NCBI GenBank assembly: GCA_021801125.1 | Contig: JAJYYI010000116.1 | Span: forward strand, 1-42,699 | Source: Deltaproteobacteria bacterium | GTDB taxonomy: Bacteria; Desulfobacterota; Binatia; Binatales; Binataceae | DNA length: 42,699 bases | Reading direction: 5' to 3' | Shown here: positions 25,223 to 32,714 of the stretch, piece by piece | Numbering within the stretch: the first letter of the stretch is position 1 | How the letters are laid out: the number at the start of each line of letters is the position of its first letter | Program-made: the position numbers and the translations under genes | Notes under the pieces: model-generated | What the model saw: the letters and a program-made list of their open reading frames with translations, nothing else | Databases searched by the model: none | Told to the model about the DNA's origin: nothing

Positions 25223-25405
25223 CTAGTGCTTAGCCTCTATACGCTTGCCGTACGAGACCTCGCCTTTGTCGATGCGGAGGCTAAAGCCGCACTCCGGGTT
25301 CGTACACACCCACGCCTTGAAGATCACGGAGGCGCCGTCGGTGCCGTAATCTGAGAGGGGGATCAGGAGTCCATTCTTGCATTTAAGGCATTTAGGCAGC
25401 TCCAC
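25223..25405 (-). CDS. Zinc-ribbon micro-protein (60 residues)
   Basis: The product begins MELPKCLKCKNGLLIPLSDYG and has a second pair in VCTNPECGF, so CxxC and CxxxxC can bind one zinc. The start is GTG with an excellent GGAGGAG five bases upstream, which argues that it is a real gene. No family name is recognised. Such single-zinc-ribbon proteins often bind nucleic acid or act as protein adaptors. A palindrome lies about 40-50 bases upstream and could control it. Confidence 0.72.
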   Translation of the reverse strand: MELPKCLKCKNGLLIPLSDYGTDGASVIFKAWVCTNPECGFSLRIDKGEVSYGKRIEAKH

Positions 25406-25425
25406 TCCCGCTCCTCCTTTTCCTC

Positions 25426-25457
25426 TTACCTGCCTTGGTTCTTACCTGTTTAGGTAA
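25426..25457. promoter_or_regulatory. Operator-like palindrome with direct repeat
   Basis: TTACCT-GTTT-AGGTAA (25442-25457) is a perfect inverted repeat with 6-base arms, and TTACCTG occurs again exactly 16 bases earlier (25426). It sits 21-52 bases upstream of the zinc-ribbon start and 118 bases upstream of astA, so a repressor bound here could control either gene or both. This is seen in sequence; the regulator is unknown. Confidence 0.45.
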
Positions 25458-25574
25458 ATTATCGCAGCAGCCGCAAGGAATCAACGTCAGTTCTTCCGAG
25501 GTGCGCCGGGAGGCCGGATGCCGCTCGGCATGCAACGTGGTAACCTTAAGTGAGAAAGCTCGGCCGTTACCCAA

Positions 25575-26699
25575 ATGTTGCTTATCCGCGAGGCGCGTCC
25601 CGCCGATCTGGAACAACTGCTGGAGCTGGGGCGAATCCTGGACTCGGTCAACGTGCCGACCGAGGCGGAAGAAATCGCCCGTCTGATCGACCGCTCACGG
25701 CGGTCGTTTCGCGGCCTATTGAGGAATCGAGGCAACGCGGTCTATGTTTTCTGCGCTGAAGACACAAGCTCCGGCGGGCTCGGCGGCTGCTCGATGATCA
25801 TAGCCAAGCACGGCACCCCCCAGGCGCCTCACTATTACATGGAGATCGCTACCGAGGAGCGCTACTCTCATACCCTGCGTAGGATGCTGCGCCACACCTT
25901 CCTCCGTTTGCGTTACTCGATGGACGGCCCCACGGAGCTTGGCGGCCTTGTCGTGGCACCGTCCTACCGCGGTCATCGCGCGAAGGTAGGCAAGCAGCTT
26001 TCATGGGTTCGTTTCCTCTACATCGGCAAACATCCTGACCGCTTTCAGCCTCATTTAATTGCTGAGATAATGCCGCCGAGGACAGCCAGCGGTTCGCACC
26101 TGTTCTGGGACCATTACGGTCGGCGTGTAACGGGTCTTTCCTTCAAGGAAGCTGACCGCCTTTCAGCCCGGGACAAGGAGTTTATCAAGGCCCTCTTTCC
26201 CGACGCCCCGCTATACACGTTCCTCCTCCCGGAGGAGGTGCGCGCGTCGATCGGCGCAGTCAGCGACCAATCACGTCCGGCCGTGGCATTGTTAGAGCAG
26301 GCCGGCTTGCGTTTTCTTAACCAAATCGACCCCTTCGACGCGGGCCCTTATTACGGCGCGCCCGTGCGCGACTTGTTTGCTCTAAAGCACCTGCGCTTCA
26401 GGAAAATCGAGAGCGCCACTCTCGCGTGCGACACTGATGAACCGCGCTATCTCATCGCCGCGGAAGATCATGAACACGGATTTCGCGCCGCTGCGGCCGT
26501 TGCCGACTCCAACAACGGTCGCATCCTCGTCCATCCCAAAATCTTGGACGTACTCAAAGTGCGGCGGGGTGACCTCGTGGACGTGCTCGCGCTGCCTAAA
26601 ATTTCCGGTGCGGCTCGCCGGTCTGCCGCGTCAGCGGATTCACAAGCCACGCACCCCCGTACGGCGCAAAGAGGCGAAGCACAGGTGCGTTCCGATTGA
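25575..26699 (+). CDS. astA: Arginine/ornithine N-succinyltransferase family protein (AstA-like)
   Basis: The AstA fold is clear: LLIREARPADLEQLLELG, RNRGNAVYVFCAED, YYMEIATEERYS, ELGGLVVAPSYRGH, IAEIMPPRTASGSHLFWDHYG and QIDPFDAGPYYGAP, in the family order. AstA transfers succinyl from succinyl-CoA to the alpha-amino group of arginine or ornithine, the first step of the AST pathway. At 374 residues it is longer than the usual 340; the tail after about 345 is low-complexity and basic. astB, astD and astE are not present. An M20 deacylase and a class III aminotransferase lie convergently next to it and may replace AstE and AstC (inference). Confidence 0.88.
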   Translation: MLLIREARPADLEQLLELGRILDSVNVPTEAEEIARLIDRSRRSFRGLLRNRGNAVYVFCAEDTSSGGLGGCSMIIAKHGTPQAPHYYMEIATEERYSHTLRRMLRHTFLRLRYSMDGPTELGGLVVAPSYRGHRAKVGKQLSWVRFLYIGKHPDRFQPHLIAEIMPPRTASGSHLFWDHYGRRVTGLSFKEADRLSARDKEFIKALFPDAPLYTFLLPEEVRASIGAVSDQSRPAVALLEQAGLRFLNQIDPFDAGPYYGAPVRDLFALKHLRFRKIESATLACDTDEPRYLIAAEDHEHGFRAAAAVADSNNGRILVHPKILDVLKVRRGDLVDVLALPKISGAARRSAASADSQATHPRTAQRGEAQVRSD

Positions 26700-26992
26700 T
26701 CGCAGTCAGCGATCTTTCCCTGCGCTCGCTTTGCGCGCGAGCAACTCGCCTATGCGCGGCGACCACCAGATGGCTGCTCGAGCGCTTCGGGAAAACGTCG
26801 TATCAAACGGCAAATGCGCTACGAGGCCGCGTCGACCCGCTTGTGGCGCGGCGTCCAATGCCGGACACCGTGAGAAAGTGGGCCGCGACCGTCCTCGCAC
26901 ACGTTCGAACGGGATGGCGACCGGGTCCAGTATTGATAAATCGGTATTTATAAAAACGAGGATATCTGGCTAATCATCAGCTTGGCGGTCTG

Positions 26993-28483
26993 TTACGAGC
27001 GCAACAAGGCGCGGTAAAAGCGTGCCGCCGTTTCGACTTGACTAATGAAATTGTACTCATTGGGTGCGTGTATTACCCCGGTGGAGGGACCAGGGCCGAA
27101 CACGACAGGTTTGAGCCCCATCGCCGCGTAGACGCCGGCCTCCGTGCATCCCGCCTTGGTGTCCGTTCCCTGCTTTATCCCCGCTTCCGCCAAGGCGCGG
27201 GTGGCCAACGAGAGCGTCTCGCTCGTAGGCTCGGCGCGAAAACCCGGATTAGCCCTTACCTTGATCAGTTCGAAGCTGAGACCGCGAAACTCGTCGCGAA
27301 GCTCTTGCACGATCGTTGCAACCGCGTGGTGCACCGCCTGTGGTGAGATCTCCGGCGGCTGGCGTAATTCGAACTCGAGCAGCGAACGAGGTCCGCTACA
27401 CCGAAGCAAGCCGGCGTTCCACGTCAGACCCGCGTCGGTTGAATCAGACGTCGCGCCCCCTGTTCGCGCCACCTTTTGCGTTAAACGGTCGATGAACTTA
27501 AGAAGCGCACGCACCATCGCGGTTGGAATTGCCCATCGATCCCTGCCAACTCGCGTGCTGGCCTTGAAACCCTGCTCTTTTTCTCTACCGTGGGGCGCGG
27601 CCGTCCCGCCGCTCTCGTTGACCTCGCCTGAGTTCGCGATCTGACCGGGCGCTTCGGCGCCGAGCAGCGCACTCACGTCGGCGAGCGAGACGTCGCGGCT
27701 GACCGCTACCGCCGCGTGGCATAGCGCCGGAACCTTGTTTACCGCGTCACCGCCGTTTAGTTCGACGACTTTTAGTTCCGGGTGACCAGCGAGGCCGCGC
27801 AACGCCCGCTCGATAGCGTTGCGGCCCAGATGCGGCGTGCTCGAATGAGCCGCTTTGCCGACGGATGAGACCGCGTGAACCGTAGTCCTTTCGATGATCT
27901 GCTCGGCCGGTCCCTCGACGGCCAACTTAAATACGTTAAGGCCACGGTTGCCGATGACTAGCGCCAGACCTGAGGGTTCGCCCACGAAAGCCGGGGCATG
28001 CGGCGGCAGGAGGCGGGCGCTTGCTAATTCGTTAGCACCTCGAAGCCCGCTCTCTTCACCGAATGTCCCCACCAGATAGACAGCGCGACTAGGTTTGGGG
28101 GTGTTGATCAAGGCGATCGCCTTCGCGGCGAAATCCAGCTTCGTATCGGCGGCCCCAAGCCCGTAGATGCGCTCGCCGTCGAGGGACGGGTTGAACGGAT
28201 CCCCGCCGCACGCGCTCCATAGAGCGTGGTCGCCGGGCGCCACCGTGTCGAGATGAGTGTTCAGTACTAACGCGGGCGCGGTCAGTCTCTTCGCTTTGAC
28301 AACCGCGACCAGGTTGAGTTGGTCTGGACCGCACTCTGGCGAGGAAATCACCCGTGTTTCGATTCCGGCCGGAATTAACAGTTCATGGGCGCACAACTCG
28401 ACGATCTGGCGCGTGCCACGATCGGTCACGCTGGGACAGGCGATAAGCTTTTTCGACCATTCGAGAAGCGCTGAATCAGTCAC
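26993..28483 (-). CDS. M20 family metallo-deacylase (ArgE/DapE-like) with an internal insertion
   Basis: Metal ligands of the M20 family are present: H77 and D79 in NTHLDTVAPG, D113 in GAADTKLD, E143/E144 in GEESGLRG, E169 in GEPSGL, and H472 in GVIHAPNEYNF near the end. The family removes acyl groups from amino acids (ArgE, DapE) or cleaves dipeptides, with one or two zinc ions in the cytoplasm. At 496 residues it is about 80-100 longer than usual; a hydrophilic stretch around 275-325 looks like an insertion after the dimerisation domain. It starts 34 bases after the aminotransferase on the same strand, so the two probably form an operon. Convergent with AstA, it may remove succinyl from the pathway product (inference). 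Confidence 0.88.
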   Translation of the reverse strand: MTDSALLEWSKKLIACPSVTDRGTRQIVELCAHELLIPAGIETRVISSPECGPDQLNLVAVVKAKRLTAPALVLNTHLDTVAPGDHALWSACGGDPFNPSLDGERIYGLGAADTKLDFAAKAIALINTPKPSRAVYLVGTFGEESGLRGANELASARLLPPHAPAFVGEPSGLALVIGNRGLNVFKLAVEGPAEQIIERTTVHAVSSVGKAAHSSTPHLGRNAIERALRGLAGHPELKVVELNGGDAVNKVPALCHAAVAVSRDVSLADVSALLGAEAPGQIANSGEVNESGGTAAPHGREKEQGFKASTRVGRDRWAIPTAMVRALLKFIDRLTQKVARTGGATSDSTDAGLTWNAGLLRCSGPRSLLEFELRQPPEISPQAVHHAVATIVQELRDEFRGLSFELIKVRANPGFRAEPTSETLSLATRALAEAGIKQGTDTKAGCTEAGVYAAMGLKPVVFGPGPSTGVIHAPNEYNFISQVETAARFYRALLRS

Positions 28484-28517
28484 TACCGTTGGGACCTCAA
28501 CTTGCCGGGTGCGCGCC

Positions 28518-29855
28518 CTACTCTTTAAGGCAGCGCTCTATAATTGCAAAGGCCCGATCCATTTCAGCGTCGGTGATTGCCCCCGCCGGTAGAAACGCCC
28601 GTACCCACGTCGGCTGTCTTCCACCGCCGCCGTAATACAGCGCCAGTCCGGCCTTGAAGCATCGCTGCAGGAATCCCCGCGTCGCTTCATATGAGCCGGG
28701 TCCCAATTTAAACGCGATCATTGCGCCGACACCGCGAAACTCCGTCACGATTTGCGGATAGCGCCGATGGAGCCGCTCAAGACGCTCGAAGCATAGCAGT
28801 TCCAAACGTTTCTCGCGCCCGTGTGGACCAAAATAGCCTTCGCCAACCAGCTTCTCGACGATTCGACGACCGACCGCCATCGCGACCGTAGCACCGGAAA
28901 ACGTGCCGGATATTAGGCCGGGGTCAGGTGTCAGCTCGGCGCGGAAAAGAACGGCGCTGCCCTGAAGCATCTTGCCCACCGTGATAACGCTCACGTAATC
29001 AACCAGCCCGAGCATCTCCGTGGCGAAGAGTTCCGAGACGCGCCCGAAGGTCTGGACCTCGTCAACCCAGACCGGGACCCCTGCCCGCGCGCATTCTTCA
29101 AACAATGGGACGAAGAACTCGCGCGGTGCGGGTCTAAAACCGGCCTCTCCCTGGACCAACTCGACCACGAAGGCCGCCATTCTGTCACCCTCGCTGCGAA
29201 GTATCCGTCGCAGCGCCTTAAGCGACTTGTCGGGCGACTTTTTGTCGCCGCTATCGTAAAACGGAATGTAAGCGACCGGGAACGTGCGAGGCTGGCCGCG
29301 GCGATAGTCAGGGCGGTCGGTGATCTCGGCCATCGCAGTCGTCCGTCCATGAAAACATCCGCGAAACGCGATCACGCCAGGCCGCCCGTCACGCCACCTG
29401 CGCAGCAATTTCAACGCGTTCTCGTTGGCGTCGGCGCCTGATAGCGAAAGCCAGCAATGATTCATCACGGCCGGCGCATTGGCCAACAGCGTGCGCATCA
29501 GAGCTGCATACTCGCGGTTGAAAATCAGGTTCCCTTGCATCACGAGGTCGCTGCAGGCGGCCCGCACGGCGGTTTCGATTAGGTCGGGATTGCCGTGGCC
29601 GAAAAAATGAACGCCCACGCCGAGCGCGAGGTCGAGCACCCATCGGCCGTCGGCGGCCATCATGCTGGCGCCCTTGCCTAACCCGGCTCCCACGTAAGGA
29701 TAAAATGGCGGGCGGGCGCGAAACCGCGTCAGCTCATCGAGTTCTGCTTGCATCTGGGCCGGGCTATACGGTGCTTCGCCGCGCTGCTGCGCTGCCGCGA
29801 CCTCGCGCAGGATCAGTCGCAGACCGCGCTCGAAGCCGCTGCCGTAAGTTCCCAT
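28518..29855 (-). CDS. Class III aminotransferase (acetyl/succinylornithine-type relative)
   Basis: PLP fold type I: DLALGVGVHFFGHGNPDL, LSLSGADANENALKL, RGCFHGRTTAM, WVDEVQTFGR (Asp for the pyridine nitrogen), Schiff-base lysine in VITVGKMLQG, and SGTFSGATVAM. It is divergent from the GabT-like protein at 10151 and has an extra N-terminal region of about 60 residues. It is 34 bases upstream of the M20 gene on the same strand. With AstA nearby, it may transaminate succinylornithine or a related acylated diamine, the AstC step; a lysine or aspartate-family substrate is also possible. Length 445. Confidence 0.88.
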   Translation of the reverse strand: MGTYGSGFERGLRLILREVAAAQQRGEAPYSPAQMQAELDELTRFRARPPFYPYVGAGLGKGASMMAADGRWVLDLALGVGVHFFGHGNPDLIETAVRAACSDLVMQGNLIFNREYAALMRTLLANAPAVMNHCWLSLSGADANENALKLLRRWRDGRPGVIAFRGCFHGRTTAMAEITDRPDYRRGQPRTFPVAYIPFYDSGDKKSPDKSLKALRRILRSEGDRMAAFVVELVQGEAGFRPAPREFFVPLFEECARAGVPVWVDEVQTFGRVSELFATEMLGLVDYVSVITVGKMLQGSAVLFRAELTPDPGLISGTFSGATVAMAVGRRIVEKLVGEGYFGPHGREKRLELLCFERLERLHRRYPQIVTEFRGVGAMIAFKLGPGSYEATRGFLQRCFKAGLALYYGGGGRQPTWVRAFLPAGAITDAEMDRAFAIIERCLKE

Positions 29856-29914
29856 CGGCGAGGATAGAAGCGGGCCCGGTTAGCGGCCCGGAACTCTGGG
29901 ACGGCGGCGCCGCC

Positions 29915-31345
29915 CTATTTCATGGTTCGAGTGGAAAAGCCGCGATCGTTGTAGATCAACAAAATCCGTCGACCGCGCACCACCGTTTCCAGGGCGCACT
30001 CGCGTCCCCATAAGGAATAGACGTACCCCAGGGTCTTTTCGGCGTACTCCAGATGCAAGTCGCGCCCGTCGTGATAGTGGCGCAAATAGAGTGTCCGGTT
30101 TTGTCCAAAGTCGGCGTCCTCGACCTTGATCACGGGAATCGAGTTGGTGCCGACATTCTGCAGCAGGGTTTCCTTGACGCGCTCGAAGCCGTCTTCGTCG
30201 GAAACCTCGCTCACCACCAGGTCATTGCCGCGCGGCTCGAACTTGAACAGGTCCAGCTCCCGCGCCAACTCGGGGGTCAGATAACGGCGGATGAACGACG
30301 TGTCGCGCTCCACTTCCCGCACTTGGAAAAGCTTTGCTTCGCCGGTCCGGTCGGGCGCGCCGTATTGTTCAATTTCCTCGGCTGTGGGATTGGTCCAGCG
30401 CCGATAAATGTCTTCCCAGATTTTGAGCCCCAGATGGTACGGGTTAATCTGCCCCGGAATCGGGCGCACGACCTGGTTGTGCCGGACCAGAAATTCCAGA
30501 TAGAGCCCCTGGTCCAGGTCCATCGAATCGAGGATTCGCTTATGCCAGTAGCTGGCCCATCCCTCGTTCATGATTTTGGTCTCGATCATCGGAAGGAAAC
30601 TTCTCGCTTCCTCGTCGACAATCGTCAGCAGGTCTTTCTCCCATTCGGCAAGATAGGGGTTGTGGTCGCGGATAAAGAGAAGAATGTCCTGTTCCGGTTC
30701 GAGCGGAACCTTGTTGATGTCGGGTGGTTGAAACCCGACCGGCCGGTGAATCTTCCTATACTGGTCCGGCTTGGGTTGCGCCGACTCCATCGCCTGCTTT
30801 ATCTGCTCCTCGCGGCCCAGCTTGCGAATCGCGAGGTTGCGCCGGCGCTGAAACGAGAGGGCGTGCGCAGCGTCGAGCAGCCGCTCTACGGCGTCGATGC
30901 CGAGCGAAGGATCCTCGATATACTTGCGCACACGTATTGCGTGCGCCTTGAAGAGCTCCACGGTAAGCTCGGCGCGCGTCGCCTTAAAGGTGAAGTTGTT
31001 CTTGAAAAAGTCGTTGTGCCCATAGACGTGCGCGATCGTCAGAATCTGAAGCAAGAGCGAATTATCGCGCATCAGGTAAGCGATCGCCGGATTCGAGTTG
31101 ATCACCATCTCGTATGGCAGACCGCTTACGCCGTAATCGTAGAGAGTCTTTAGCTTTTCGTACTGCTTGCCGTAGGACCAGTGCGGATAATGGGACGGCA
31201 TGCCCGAGTACGCCATGTAACCAAGCATCTGGTAGTGGTCACAGAGTTCAAATTCCTGGTCGAAGCAATCGAGCCCCGCCTTAGCGACAGCTTCGCGAAT
31301 TCGCGCGTCCCACGCGAGCAGATCCTTTAACTCGTATCCTTTCAT
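29915..31345 (-). CDS. SpoVR family protein
   Basis: The N-terminal part has the family signature: YELKDLLAWDARI, EFELCDHYQMLGYMAYSGMP, HYPHWSYGKQYEKL, YEMVINSNPAIAYL, and ILTIAHVYGHNDFFKNN. At 476 residues it has normal length. SpoVR affects the spore cortex in Bacillus and is widespread in non-sporulating bacteria next to prkA and yeaH; the biochemical role is not settled. It is the last gene of prkA-yeaH-spoVR here, 86 bases after yeaH. Confidence 0.95.
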   Translation of the reverse strand: MKGYELKDLLAWDARIREAVAKAGLDCFDQEFELCDHYQMLGYMAYSGMPSHYPHWSYGKQYEKLKTLYDYGVSGLPYEMVINSNPAIAYLMRDNSLLLQILTIAHVYGHNDFFKNNFTFKATRAELTVELFKAHAIRVRKYIEDPSLGIDAVERLLDAAHALSFQRRRNLAIRKLGREEQIKQAMESAQPKPDQYRKIHRPVGFQPPDINKVPLEPEQDILLFIRDHNPYLAEWEKDLLTIVDEEARSFLPMIETKIMNEGWASYWHKRILDSMDLDQGLYLEFLVRHNQVVRPIPGQINPYHLGLKIWEDIYRRWTNPTAEEIEQYGAPDRTGEAKLFQVREVERDTSFIRRYLTPELARELDLFKFEPRGNDLVVSEVSDEDGFERVKETLLQNVGTNSIPVIKVEDADFGQNRTLYLRHYHDGRDLHLEYAEKTLGYVYSLWGRECALETVVRGRRILLIYNDRGFSTRTMK

Positions 31346-31431
31346 GCGACGCCGACTCTTTCTCCGCTATAGCCGCGCTGTTTTAACCACTGCGCTTCGC
31401 GCGGCCTGCGCGGGCTTATCAGCGGCGGTCT

Positions 31432-32628
31432 TTACGCCGCCCCCTCAGCTAAGCGTTCTTTGGCCAAAAACGTCTTGAACGAGGGCCAGATGTCCTCCTT
31501 ACGCTCGATTAGAACAGTGTGAAAGTTCGGCGCGCTCAGCCGCCGAAAAATGCTTAGCATCGAGGATTCGTAGTAGCGTGACCCGAGCGGTTTGATCTCG
31601 CCGTAGCCGAAAAGGTTGCACACCTCGGCTAGCTCTTGCGCGGCTCGCAGCGCGGCAGGGTTGTCCGAGTCGAAATTATCGCCGTCGGAGCAGTGAAAAG
31701 CGTACACATTCCAGATCGACGGATGGTATCGTTCATGAATTATCTCCAGGGCCTTGGCGTAGCCGGAGGAGATGAACGTGCCGCCGGATTCGCCCTTGTG
31801 AAAGAACTCTTCTTCGCCGACCTCTTTGGCCTCTGTGTGATGGGCGATAAAGACGATCTCGACATTGCGATAGCGCGTGGTAATGAATTGGTAGAGCAAG
31901 AAGAAGAAACTTCGCGCCAGATATTTCTTCATCGTGTCCATCGAGCCGGATGTGTCCATGATGCAGATAACCACGGCGTTGGACTCGCGCCGCATCTTTG
32001 GCTCGACGTGACGATAGCGCAGATCGTCGGTGTGAAACGGGAACCGCGGCTCTTCCTCGTCGGGCTCCAGCTCTTCGAGCGCCGCGTGGCGCGTAGCCAG
32101 CTTGCGCATGATGCGCTGCTTGGCGGTGCGCCGCTTGTCCAGGCGCGCGCGGATTCCCACCCGCCGATGGCCTTTCGGTTTGGAACTGCGCTCACTTTGA
32201 ATTTCGCGTAACGCTTTACGTTCGAGATCTGGCAGTTCGAGATCCTCGAACATTATGTCGATAAGCTCTTCGAGCGTGACGTCCGTCTCGTAGTAATCAA
32301 CGCCTGGCCGGTCGCCCGCGCGGTCGCCGGCCGTACCCTCCGTGCCGACTTTGCCGATTACCTGGCCAGCCTCGGTGTCGCCTTCACCCTGGCCAACACC
32401 CGGCGTATTGTCGCCGTATACGAACCGATATTCTTTAATTCCTCGCAAAGGAACCTTGATTATCTTGTCCTTGTCTTTGCCGATGATTGACTCTTCGGCA
32501 ATGATGTCAGCGATGTTCGTTCGGATTGACTCTCGAACCTTTTGCCGATGGCGCAGACGGTCGCCCGCCGAGCGGTCCGAGCGCTCCGCGTTGGAGCCAC
32601 GGTAATCACGAAAGATGCTATCAACCAT
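31432..32628 (-). CDS. yeaH: YeaH/YhbH family protein (DUF444, vWA-like)
   Basis: The N terminus has the family pattern (GSNAERSDRSAGDRLRHRQK, then IVPLRGIKEYRFVYGD). The second half has a von Willebrand A-like MIDAS motif CIMDTSGSMDTMKKYLARSFF and the family's YHPSIWNVYAFHCSDGDNF. Length (398) is normal. The gene is always found with prkA and often spoVR; in E. coli it belongs to the stationary-phase, nitrogen-starvation response. It follows prkA by 86 bases. Confidence 0.95.
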   Translation of the reverse strand: MVDSIFRDYRGSNAERSDRSAGDRLRHRQKVRESIRTNIADIIAEESIIGKDKDKIIKVPLRGIKEYRFVYGDNTPGVGQGEGDTEAGQVIGKVGTEGTAGDRAGDRPGVDYYETDVTLEELIDIMFEDLELPDLERKALREIQSERSSKPKGHRRVGIRARLDKRRTAKQRIMRKLATRHAALEELEPDEEEPRFPFHTDDLRYRHVEPKMRRESNAVVICIMDTSGSMDTMKKYLARSFFFLLYQFITTRYRNVEIVFIAHHTEAKEVGEEEFFHKGESGGTFISSGYAKALEIIHERYHPSIWNVYAFHCSDGDNFDSDNPAALRAAQELAEVCNLFGYGEIKPLGSRYYESSMLSIFRRLSAPNFHTVLIERKEDIWPSFKTFLAKERLAEGAA

Positions 32629-32714
32629 GATTATGCCCGACGCCGGATCCGACGCTGACCATCGCGCGCGGCGCGGGAAATCTTCACGGCTTGCTGCGCC
32701 GTGCGCGGAGACGG

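Noticed and set aside
26696-26953. Possible 85-codon gene overlapping the astA stop
   Set aside because: TTG start, no convincing ribosome binding site, low-complexity Arg/Ala-rich product.
30053-31153. 366-codon plus-strand frame opposite the SpoVR gene
   Set aside because: Shadow frame; the minus-strand protein has the complete family signature.
31398-31412. CGCGC...GCGCG inverted repeat between yeaH and spoVR
   Set aside because: Short GC-rich repeat without T-run; likely chance.
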